Made by a program: the position numbers and the translations under genes
Part shown: piece after piece, positions 14,401 to 27,300 of the stretch
Numbering within the stretch: position 1 is the stretch's first letter
How the letters are laid out: each line of letters begins with the position of its first letter
The notes under the pieces: model-generated
Seen by the model: the letters and a program-made list of their open reading frames with translations, nothing else
What the model was told of the DNA's origin: nothing
Databases searched by the model: none
Assembly: GCF_964340395.1 (NCBI RefSeq)
Contig: NC_135554.1
Span: 15,440,092-15,504,091, forward strand
Source of the DNA: Glandiceps talaboti
Taxonomy: Eukaryota; Hemichordata; Enteropneusta; Spengelidae
Reading direction: 5' to 3'
Length of the DNA: 64,000 nucleotides

Positions 14401-17400
14401 GGGATGAAGGATGTATTGAGTGGAGATGCTGAGGTAATAAAAAAACCTGAAATTATCAAAAAAAAAAAAAAAATTAGCTTGTTAGGTTAGGCCAAAATGA
14501 TATTCTCAAGCTATGTAACAGGCTCTCTTCTTTGAACCACAGCCAGTACTTCTGATACATGAATGAATTTATTGTAGAATTGGAAGGCTATAAAATAGTG
14601 TGGATTCTTTGTTTGGTTGATTTCGATGATGTCCTCTGAACACTTGCTTACACTTTTGCCCAACAGTTCTGTATTCAGTTCACTGGTCCCTACATCATGA
14701 CCTATCAGTTTGTGTGAAGCCGCAGGTAACTAGTAATCGCCATTTTGGATCGGCCATATTGAATTACCATGGAAAAGTGTATATATTCCTTGAATCCTGT
14801 ATGGTATTTTTGGGTGGTCGGTCATCTCGGCCAATGAGAGTGCTAGATGCGATTACTAGCTAACTGCATATGTATGCACGTGTTGACGCCACTGACGTCA
14901 TCTGACACTGGATAGATTTAACAGCCAGTAAGAATTTACAGTCCATTGTCTCCTCAATATCTAAGTGAGAGTTTAGAGGACATAGCCTAAATAAACTAAG
15001 CGAAGGGGGGCAAGGCTAGCTATGAGAAGGAACATGAAGCATTCATTTAAGGCAGGCTTTGTATTTATACATTCATGAGTTTAAGCTTGTCAAAATGGTT
15101 GATGAAATTTGTTTACTTCTCTGGATTCAAGGAAGAGATCCTGCAAGTATGATAGTACAGACTGAACTGTAAACATTGACTTTTTGTTTCATTTTGTAAT
15201 TGTTTGTAGTAAGACTTTGTGTGCAATATGAATGATATAAGCATAAAGTGTATACTGAGTACCATTTCTTCCTTTGGCAAAATTTCAGTATTTCTCAAAT
15301 ATGCCCAATTATTTTGAAATTCTGTAGAGCCCATTGTACTAAAAACATGTTTCTTTTCAGTGATATCTACATAGAGATAAGTGTTAAAAAGTATGAGTGT
15401 ACCGTACCCACTGTAATATGTTTTAGTTTTGTCATTTTAGAAATTGTTATGTTCTAAAATCCCGTTTCCTCTTTATAAGTATACTTGTACTCGAAAATGT
15501 AACTGATGTTGTAGTGAGTGCCCGTCCTCACAATTGCCCTTGACTACCAATATTTGTATTCTGATTCTAACTTGAAAACATCTTTAACAAATTGTCTTTA
15601 TCCTCCTTCAGTATTTATGTGTTTTTCTCCGAGTTTGATTTTTTGTTATTGATCCTGATTTCAATGTTATTCTGATCAATATTTGTATCTCTTTTGTCAT
15701 CAATACAAAGGAGATTGATTACACTATCAAACAGGTATCCCTTCTCTTTCTTTTTTTTCCTCTCTTTTTGACTATTATAAATTTTTTTGTTTGTAATTTC
15801 TGTCTGTAAGGTAGAATTCATTCCTTTACTTTCCTTGTTTATCTGTTGGTTCCTGTAACAGCAGGATCTAGTGTTAATGCATGTGTTAGTAAAAGCACGT
15901 TGATTCATTTATGGAAGCATGGGTGGTGTAGGTGTAGTGGTGATGGTTTTTTTTTTGACAGAAAAAACCACAGTTGCATCAGACTCCTTAGGAGTTTGTT
16001 TCTGTAGCAGACAGTGTACTGACTAGTGTTTTAATGTAGTGTACATGTAATGTGAATGTGTAGGGTAATTTGTTGGTGTTTACGTCTATGCACACCAAAT
16101 GTAGTGTTAAATGTTGTATGTATTTTGTTGAGGGGTGGGGGTTTTCTGTATGCTGTGTTGTGTGTCGCCATAAAATAAACGAGACTTAGATGTGTGGATG
16201 TGTCTTCCTAGTTGGGGGTTGACACTTGTTGAGAGTTGTAGGTGTTTGAGAGTTGGTGGTGGTGGTGTTGTCAGTTGATTGATGGTGAATGTATTGTTGT
16301 TGAGGTGAAGGTAAGGGATATGGAATGTGGTCTAGGTGTTATCACATCCAAGGCATGCCATTAGATGACAACACACACACGGGTTTGTAGTACAAAAAAA
16401 ACATGATCTCAAGTACTCCATGCTAACAGGAAACCAACGTATACTGAGAAATAAAAAAAACATGAATATAGAAACCAAAGCATATTGAAGAGAAAAACAT
16501 GAACTATATAACTAATGTCCAAGTTTTGATGCTGCCATTTGTCACAGCAGCAGCTTGAGTAAAAAAAATAGTCCTAAAAATGAATATTTCTCTACATTGA
16601 TGCCAGAAAGTACTGTGTATTTATTACCCACAATGCTTGGTGTTCTGTATACACACTACACAGAACAGTAACAGCTAGGGTTTGAGGGAGATGTTGTGTT
16701 TGTGATATTGAGGGTGGTGGCATAAGATGATATTTTAAAATAAAACTGACCTATAAATGATTGACTTCCACTGACAGTTATTTTTTTATTTCTTTCCATA
16801 ATTGCATGAAATTAAGAAATTAATCCGGAGATACTAACAGTGAAAAAATCAATTGATAAATAAGATAATACATTATAACAGTTAAGTAGGTTTACGGCAT
16901 GGAGTACTTGGGACATGATCAGGGTCTACTTTTGTCTTCATTTGTCCTCACTGACTGACAATTTTATATTGCTTGGAACTACAGGAGGTGGTCATTGGTA
17001 ATCTTAAAGCCGATACAGAGTACCAGGTTGAAATCAATTCTTATACAGTTAAGGGTGATGGTGCCAGAACCTGGCCTGTTAGTGTACGAACACTAGGAGC
17101 CGGTATGTTGATCATGTCATTGAATAATAATTGATACGTGGGCACAAACTGTGTTTATGTGTTTTTGGGACACAATTTTTGCTCTATATGTGTACATATC
17201 TTTTGTATGTATTAAAGGTTAACCCCAGTATTCCACATACTGAAACATACTTAACCATCGCTTGTGATCAACTGAACTCAAACCTGGTACTAAGATAAAA
17301 CTCGTAAATGATCACATGGCACCATGTAGTCTGTAAGGTACTCTGTGACGGGGCGCCCTCAAACATCGGCCAACCCCTACCCCTGTGAGAGGAGGCTGGT

Positions 17401-20400
17401 GAGGGCGAAACATCATGACGTATCTTACAGTCTAGGCACCATGTATACCAAGTTATAAAAACGTTACTTTGCTATCAATTATTCTAACAATGCCAGAAGA
17501 CAATTGTGATGTCATAGAAGGCATACATCAGTGCTAACAATGTACTAGAACACTTGAATTAAGGTCTTATGGAAGGATTTTCACTTGAAGTTGAGTAAAA
17601 AAAAAAGCTTATGAACTCAGTTTGTGCCACGTAAATAGTGTTTCTGATGTCAAACATAGATAACTGAATTGTAGTGACGAAATGTCAAATTTAGTATGTG
17701 TATGCCTAAGTGTATAAGACTTGGTGTTTACATGAAAAGATGCAATGCTACTAAGTTACGAGGCTGTACTTCAAATTATTGACATTTCTAAATCTAAACC
17801 AAGTGTAGTGTGATTGAGTGCTGAAGCTTATCACGTCAAAAAGAACGTTTGCTGTTAGTTTAGTGCGTAGAGAACAGAAGAGTACATATAGAAAGACACT
17901 TAGTTGACAACATCTACTGTGACTTCTGTAGCGACTGAGACAAATATTAATAAGACACATATCTGTAAACAAAACTATCTATGTCATTTAAGCAAAGAAA
18001 GGACATAGAAACTAAGCAAAGTTAAGAAATGCTGTTACCATTTTATAGAAATCACTTGCTTTCTTTATGTGTTACAGTACCAAGCAAACCACTAGCGTTT
18101 ACTATTGAGCAAGAAGATACTGGATATATGGCACAGTGGCAGAGACCACAGCAAACCCATGGACAGTTGAGAGGATTTAAGATTGTTTGGGGCCCAGAAG
18201 ATGAAAGTGAAGCCGTGCAAATGTATGAACTTCCTGCAAGTACAATGTACTTTGACTTTCAGAAGTTAGGTAGGTAGACAAATCTGGAGCTTTCAGGGGT
18301 GAACAAATCATGTTGTGAACTGGTGGTCCCCGGACCAGTGCCTTAAAAAATCCAGTGGTCCTGCTGAAAGAATTAATGGTACAAGGTAACATTTGTGCAG
18401 GTCCGCCACAAAAAAATCGCAAGTCTCGGACCCAGGACCAGTGGATTTGTTCACCCCTGGCTTTGTTATACAGAGATGTACAACATCATGTTTGGTATTG
18501 CAGGGGTGAACAAATCATTTTGTGAACTGGTGGTCCCCGGACCAGTGCCTTAAAAAATCCAGTGGTCCTGCTGAAAGAATTAATGGTACAAGGTAAAATT
18601 TGTGCAGGTCCGCCAAAAAAAATCGCTAGTCTCGGACCCAGGACCAGTGGATTTGTTCACCCCTGGCTTTGTTATACAGAGATGTACAACATCATGTTTG
18701 GTATTGTAGGGGTGAACAAATCATTTTATGAACTGGTGGTCCCCGGATCAGTGCTTTAAAAATCCAGTGGTCCTGATGAAAGAATTAGTGGTCCAAGGTC
18801 CCGCGAATGTGAAACATTAAATCTTACCTATGAATCTGTATATTCAGATGACTTTTTAACGTAGTTATTAACAGTAAGGTACTGGTTCGATGGACCAGAC
18901 AAGGTAAAATTTGTGTGTTCCACCCAAAATAATCGCTAATCCCGGACCCAGGACCAGTGGATTTGTTCACCCCTGTATTGTATATCTTAGGTATTTTTAT
19001 TCCTTTAGCAAAAAATGTGCTTATTGATAAATGTTTGAAGTGAAATTATTATTCTTGAAATCTTTCCAAACTGCCCCGTATAAAAACTTGTTCATAGCCC
19101 TTTTGAAATAATATAAGGAATCAAAAATCTTTCATTTTCCCTATAGTGTTAATACACTATTTGGCAGTCATAGCTAATTCTAGAATACACTTAATTAGTT
19201 AATTGTAGTCGATTTTGATATAATTTAGACTTGTGTCAGAAATTTTAAACACTAGTTGCTGATTTGTTTTCTTGCTTTTGACTGAGAATTAGTTCAATTT
19301 CTTAGAGTAACTGCAAAAAATTAAGATTTTTATTTCGCAGGCACATACTACTTTCAAATGAATCCCCCTTCTCTGTACAAGTTATCCTGAACTGTGTTTC
19401 CTTTAGCTAAATTCACATGGAATTTCCACAGTACTTAAACAGATGAATCAATAACACAGAAGTCCCTCAAACTGAACTAAGTTCATTGTAATTTTCATCA
19501 CAAAATTGATTATACATATACAGGTTTTGCTACTCCTGACACACAAACACACTGCTAAGTAAGTGGAAGTTTTGGGGTCCACGTTTATAGGTGTTTGTGT
19601 TTGTCACCTGTGTGGACTGCCTGACTATGATGTTGTAAAAGTTAAAATAAATAAATAAATCAAATAAAGTATCAAAACTCTAAAACAGTAATGACTTTTC
19701 AAATTTTTCATTTTAGCCAATGGAGTGTTATACAAATTCAAGGTATCCGCTACAAATAATGTAGGTTATGGAGAAGAGGCTGTCACAGAATTAGAAACAC
19801 CCGTAACAGGTGAGTAGTGTTATTGAAAATGGTCAATTCCTACCTTCCTAAATCAATTCACTTTGGACTAAAGATAATAATCGTAACTGAAAGAAAACTT
19901 AGGGTTTTTTTTCTTCAGATGTAACATAATTGAACTTCCTTGTTTTTGAACTATTTTAGTTGTTTAGTTATGACTACAAGAAGCACTCAACAGAAATTTG
20001 AAAATTGCATGTCAATGTAAAAAGAGCAAAGATATTTCTAAAGATTCAGAACATTGTTGAAAGCACAGCATCTGATCCTGCATCTGAAATTTTTATTATC
20101 TGTTGGAGTACAAATGAATTGTACCAACTATTACTTAAAATTCCCCAAATTATTTCTGTTATGCAGCTCCAGATGGCAAACCATTGAATGTGACTGCACG
20201 CGCAACAGGTCCAACAGCAATCAAGCTTCAGTGGTCACCACCAGCTTTCTTGAATCGAGGTGGACCAATTGTCAAGTACACCATCCGTTTTTACCATGTA
20301 AATGTGAAGGGTCAAGATGGCAGTAGGGAAACTAACGATATTGTTGGTACAGAGTTTATACTTCAGGGGCTTCAGCCCAACACAGAGTATGCATTCCAAG

Positions 20401-20539
20401 TGCGTGCATTCACCACTGTTGGTGAAGGACCATGGAGTAATGAAGTTCAACACAGAACTCTGGCTGCTCGTACGTATGCTGTTTGTCATTCTCTATTTTC
20501 TAGTGTAACATATTATACAATCTGTATTTCCATGTGTAC

Positions 20540-20598
<59 letters not shown>

Positions 20599-21308
20599 GT
20601 CTGTCTGTCCGTCCGTCCATCCGTCCGTCTATCCGTCTGTCTGTCTGTCTTTGTCTGTCCGTCTATCCGTCTGTCTGTCTCTGTCTCTGTCTGTCTGTCT
20701 GTCTGTCTGTTTGTTTGTCTGTCTGTCTGTGTGCTGTTGTCTCCAGTTTGCTTATGTAAATCATTACACATTTTACATATAAAGCTGAAGATGCATTATG
20801 TAGCCTAATCCACTATCTAAAATAACTGAATTTTTATAAATCTCATGCTAATAAAAATTGCTTTACCTTCACAGCACCTGCAGATGCCCCTATGATAACA
20901 AATGTAATAAGTACAGAGGCAAATTCAATTGATGTTTCGTGGTCACATCCATCAGAAAACAGGGGTCGTATTTCTGGATTTACCATATACTATACAAAAG
21001 ATGCAACAGCAACCATCAACAGTTGGGAAAAGAAATATGTTGGCACAATATTTGAAACAACACTGACAGAGTTAGACCCACAAACCCAATATACACTGAG
21101 AGTGGCAGCAAGAACAAATGAAGGCGAATCTCAACAGTCAGATGAAAGAAGTGTTACAACTGCAAAAATAAAGGGTAAGTCAGGTTACAGTTAATCAATC
21201 AGTCAGTCAGTCAGTCAGTCAGTCAGTCAGTCAGTCAATAAATCAGTCAGCCATCCATCCAATCAATCTGTCAGTCAGTCAGTCAATCAGTCTGCCAACC
21301 ATCCATCC

Positions 21309-21345
<37 letters not shown>

Positions 21346-24300
21346 GTCAGTCAGTCAGTCAGTCAGTCAGTCAGTCAGTCAGTCAGTCAGTCAGTCAGTC
21401 AGTCAGTCAGTCAGTCAGTCAGTCAGTCAGTCAGTCAATATATGCATCAGTTATATCCTAACATTAATGTTTTTGTGTTTCTTTTATTGAGCAGTGGATG
21501 TACCCCAAAATCTACGTATAACTTTAAAGGCAAAGAGCTCGGTCACCCTGGCATGGGATGAACCAAACACAAACAAGAGAGTCACTGGTTACAAGGTACA
21601 TAGTCATTTTATTAGCAATGTGTTCAATATATTGATTGCTAAGTTCATGCAGTCCAGCAGAAGTCTTTTAAAGTCTTGGACACAGTTTATTCATTCCCTT
21701 AAACTCCTTTAAAATGAATTATAGGGTGTTGCAATGCCCATGTCAGATTGGGATCAAAATTTGGGCAAGAAAAACAGGTGTGCAGCAGAGCCATAAAAAG
21801 GTGTCCAGCATAAAGGAATATTCTTATCTACTCTTCATAGTGGTATAACACTATAATGTGAGAACCTGGAATTGAAACCCTGGCCTACAAGGCCAGAGTA
21901 GGATTCAAAGTTGGATAACAAAGACAGTTGCCTGTTAGCGCTATAGAAAAAGTTATTATATAACCAGTAACACTGAAGTAAAGCACTTTCTCTAGGTGCT
22001 ACTCTCGTTTATAGCATTCATATCAAGTGTAAAAGTATACATGATTTCTGATGCGTTTTTTATATATATACAGTAGCGAATAAAACTATGAATGAATGAA
22101 TACTGTTCCAATTGGTTCATTTACAAGCCTAGCATGTGGCCTTTCTGATGTGGTTAATTAGCAAATGAAACAGTATACTTTTACACTTGATATGGATGCT
22201 ATAAACAGCTGTGGTACAGACAGAAAACGCTTTACTTTGGTGTTATGGGTTGTATTATATTATAGAGCAAAAAAGGCATTGTGTAATTCTTATGGCACCT
22301 CAAGAACTGAGATTGAACCATATGTCTTTTACAACTGTTCTACGTAATATGTTTATTTTTTTGTTTTGATTATGCAAAACCTGGGATTCAAACATAAGGC
22401 CGTAAGGCCAGATTACAGTTAAAATGTACGTGTGGAAAAAAACAGTTATTCGGCAGAGATATAGGAAAAGATGGTCCAGAAAAAAAGGAAAGATGCATTT
22501 AAATCTTTATTATTCTATTGATTAGATGAAGTGAGCTGAATGTGATGACTTGGGATGGAAACATAGCTCTTTAAGTGTACTAAGCAATTTGTTTTGTTTC
22601 TATTTTGGCAACAGATATCCTATGATCCAAATCCAGCAGGAACTATCATACGTACAGAACCAGATCAGCGTACTCTTAGAGTAGGGGGATTAGGACCTAA
22701 TACGCTATATGAATTCAGTGTTGTGACTGAGTTGGTTGGTGAATCGAAGGGTGCACCTCAAATGGAGAGTTCACCTGCTACTGTCAAAGATAGTACTCTA
22801 ATGGCAGGTAAGTAGTTATGTCTAAATGCAGGTCAAGGGTCATTGACGACTTGAAAGTCCTGCCATTCTAGACTTTTCCAGGAAAGTCTTTGAAGAACCT
22901 TGAATTGAAGTCTTTGAGGCAGCACAAAGAAAAGGGGAGATTTGGAGATGATCATTAAACTTGAACAAATCATGCACTTGATATTATGCAAGTCTCTGTG
23001 TGAGTTGATAAGTTTCAACTTAAATTTATAAGTTATCACTTTCTTGACAGAAATTATCACTATAATGTTTGACTGGAGTGTATGTACTCTTCATCTAATT
23101 TTCATTGCTATGTTAAACTCATGTATGACTTCTGTCTCTTGTAGCACCCACTAACATACAACCACCTTCGATACAAACGAGTGAGACCACAGATACAACA
23201 ATGGTTGTATCATTAGAACCAAGTTCCGATGAAGGAGGACCAATTGAGTAAGTTCTCCCCTCCACTGTCTGTGGTTTAAATCATATCATCCAAATAGAAC
23301 AGAAATGGATATTGGGCTCCATTAGATTTAGTTAGTCGCGATAAAAGTTACCTTCTTGAAATCATATTTGAAGCAACCATGTTGCTTGTCCGAATCATTC
23401 ACATGTCATTGGCTTGGCCACATAGCTTAATTTCATAATTTTAAAGTTGCCAGTCCCAGTAAGGTGTTAAATGTTCCATGTGTACCAAATAAATCCAAGA
23501 GTGATGTTAATGCTATCCTGTCCTTCCAACCACAGTGTCTCCTTCATGCCAGTCTTCCAAACTTTATTTCTGTAAAACAAACTGCATCACGACAGGTTTT
23601 CTAAAGTTATACCTTTTTCTTTGAAAAGAGCAATTTTCTTTATTCCACAGTTGACCATTTCAAAGCTGTCAATATTTTTGTACCAGTGTTTCTATAATGC
23701 AGGGATATAGAATTTATATCGGTGTGTTTGTTTCTGGATAACTTGTTCAATTAACTGAAATTTCATTTGTCTGTGTTTGTAGTTTTTACCTTGTATTTGT
23801 GGTTCCTGTCAACCTGGATGAGAATAACGATCCATTGCTCGACAAGACACCGCAAGAATACCTGGATTCTCTCTACACCGACGCTGTCAGTCGCCGAAAA
23901 CGTGATGTTATTGAAATGCTACTTCGAGAGAGAAGAGAGGCTGAATATGCCCCAACTGCATATATTGCCATGAAGATCATGGCAGAAGATTTGATAGAAG
24001 GTTATTCCGTCACCATAGGAGATGGGAAAACAATCAATGGCTATCCCAACAGACCTTTAGTAAAGGACATACATTATGTTGTATTTATAGTTGCCATTGT
24101 TAGAGAAAATGGGAAGGTGAGTGACAGATGGCATATTCTTCAACATGTACATGACAACAAAAACTGATTAAATCTTCAACTCATTTCATACCTCAGCTGT
24201 GACTTTGTTTGCTGTTGACTTGACTCATTTAATTTCTTTTGTTCATAAATTACCTTACGCCATAGATATCTACTTTATACATTTTTTTAACATAACTATT

Positions 24301-27300
24301 AAAGTCTGGCACATTCAGTTTAACACTGAAATAACATCACAGGTTTATGTAGCCGAAGTGTAATAATCTCACCACTTACGGAAGCCAACAAACACATGCT
24401 CTGCCAATGTTTCAGAATATTCTAATAACAACAATCTCTTTTCTTGCAGGAAATGTCTACAATTTCACCAGTCAGTAAACCTGTTCAGGCTAAAGTTTCT
24501 GACGTCATTCAGTCTCCAAGTGCGACAGATAAGGATAATAACTGGCCAGTGATTGGTGCTATTATTGGTGCAGTTGCTTTCGCTGTTATTGGTGTTCTTA
24601 TCCTTGTCTTTATCATTTATAGACGGTAAGAGATCACACATTCTAAATCATTATTCTCTAAGCAAGTGTTTTATTTTTGTGTGTGAAAGCAGTTCAGTGG
24701 ATGTGGAAATCTAAACAACATGTTGGCTTCCTTGTTTTAATTCCATGTTGTGTTTCTACATTGCAAAGCACTTAGTATTTAGCATGTAGTTCATTCTTCG
24801 TATTACTTTAGATGACTCCTGTACAACAGTCTGAAGTACAGTGTTATACCCTCAAATCTTGGAATTTTATTTCATTGTTAAGTATTCCGTAGTGTTCAAG
24901 TGAAATGCAAGTATAATGCATTTCAGTAAAGTACTTGTGACTAAGGTAGAGATGGCTTATGTCACTAAGACTCGTAGATCATACACAGGTGTAGAATCAC
25001 ACTCATGGGTACAGATCTCATATGGGATCATCTCATAAAGACCATAGATCTTTGGCATTAACATAGATTGTACACATAGACATAGATCACAAACTTTGGC
25101 CTGCTCTTTGCACAGTTGCATATATCTCATACCCCAGCGTAGGCTCCATAGATAGTACACACAGACATAGATCTCTACTGTGACCTGCCATTCAGACAAT
25201 TATACATATCTCATACCCAAGCATAGGCTTCCCTAGATCGTACACACAGACATAGATCTCCATTTATTCCCTGCCCTTTGACACATTTGCACATATGTAC
25301 CTCATACCTAAGTGAAGTGTAGGCTTCCCCAAATCAGAATTATGATAGTTTTTGGCTTTGTATTTCACTAGTCAGTTAAACTAACATGGATCTATATGTA
25401 TACTGTTACATCATGGTAGCTGCCATCATCAAGTTGCTACACCACATTGCAATACGTCCTCATCTTATAGAGTATATAGTAGAGAGACAACAGGGTCTGA
25501 CAGGTAAAAATAGCTGCGTCCCAGCTTGATTTCCTCAACTTTTCACTACCAAATATAACCTTCATGCTTATGATCATTTTTAAACCAGTATTTTGGAATC
25601 AATTGACACATTCAAACATGCTGTATGATTCCAGTCAGAATAAATTCGAAAAAGTGAAAAAAAGTTGAGGAAAAACTGAAAATTTTGAACACTTTCTGCA
25701 ATCAAGTGTTTGGTAGTGAAGACGTTAACCCTGTATGCCCATTCAACCACGTCAGATCTCAGGATTGTGAAAATGTTTACCCTGCATACTCCTATCACTA
25801 AGAGTGATGTGTAAGTTACACAACCCTATAGAGTGTTTGGTAAAAACAACTTGCTGTGGTAGACGTAGGTTAGTTGTAGCTAGGAGAAGGTTCCTTAGTA
25901 GGTCAACATTTCACTCTTATCAATGCATGCTATACACACTGACTATAGGTCGCTGACTTTTGGCTTTGCCAATCTTGTGTGATACAACAAAAATTGCTCT
26001 CACCAAAACAAGTGTGTGTTGTGTTTTTATATGTTTTGTTGAAAATGCTGCCCTGATGTGTCTGTTTGAAAATCTCTTATCTTGTTTATAACATGGCCAT
26101 TGAAGTACACATTCCTGTAAAAGTTGTTGAAAATTCATACCAACAAAAACATTTCATACACCCAGTTTTGGAATTGTGCTGTGTGTGTGGGGGTGTGGGG
26201 GTGGGGGGTGGGGGTGGGTATATGTCAACTTTGTCCATCTGTAACCTCCATACTACAGTAGACATCACTTGCTGTATAATGAGAAATATAGTTGAAATAC
26301 ATGTAGAAGTGTTGTCACTTTCTTATGCCAAGTCATACTAATTTTATTGTGTAGGTCAAGGAGACATCCAATACAGAAGTCCAAGGAAGAAGCTAAACCC
26401 CACCCCTCTGATCCTGTAGAAATGAGGAGGATGAATTTCCAAACTCCTGGTAAGAAAAAGTAGTCATGAGTAATCATTGTTTTAGCCTTTAACCATGTCA
26501 ATTTCAAACCTTCCTATAGTTAGCTATCAGTGTTACTGATGAAGTCCTAGGATTGTTTCACTGTTCAAACCTACCTGTACTAACCTATTCTGTTTCTTCA
26601 TTTTGAAGCTATGATGTCCCATCCACCTATTCCTATAAGTGAGTTGGCAGAACATATTGAAAGATTGAAAGCAAACGACAATCTTAAATTTTCTCAGGAA
26701 TATGAGGTAGGTACAGTTTGTGAGTGTGATATTCAGGCAAGAAGCTGGTTTCAAGTGTAATCTTGATTAAAATTTAGTGAATGTTTCAATCATGCATTTA
26801 AAATTATGAAATCTGAGACAAAATGTTGCTGGCTCTAAAAAAAACATTTTAACAACTACTTCATTTTCTTATCTGGCTCAAAATTTGTCGGGCAAGATGA
26901 TAAAGTGTAGCAATGTTAGGAAAATTTTTGTTGAGCCTGACAATCACTGTTGGTGAGATTTTTATCGATCCAGACAATGCTACAATTCAGGTCTCATGAT
27001 TTTAGTTGTATCTCCCTTATTGTGTTAACAGAAAAATAGAACAGCATGTCGGATCGTTTGATCAAAAGCCAAGATTTTGGCAATGTAAAAAATTACAATA
27101 ACTAAGTATAATTTGAAGCAAGCAACCTGTGTGTACATATTTAGTCATACAGCCATCAGTAAATCTACCCTGGTAAATATGTACTCATATCAGAAAAGTG
27201 ATTGTTATAATGCAGACAAGATGTCACATGACTAGGACTAGGAGTGTGAACAGTTGGTAGTAGTAGGCACACACAGCGGTATCAATCGATAGTAGGGCCC

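Noticed and set aside
20493-20782. Open frames of SVCL or TDRQ repeats
   Set aside because: Translations of the (CTGT)n array beyond the FN3-7 donor.
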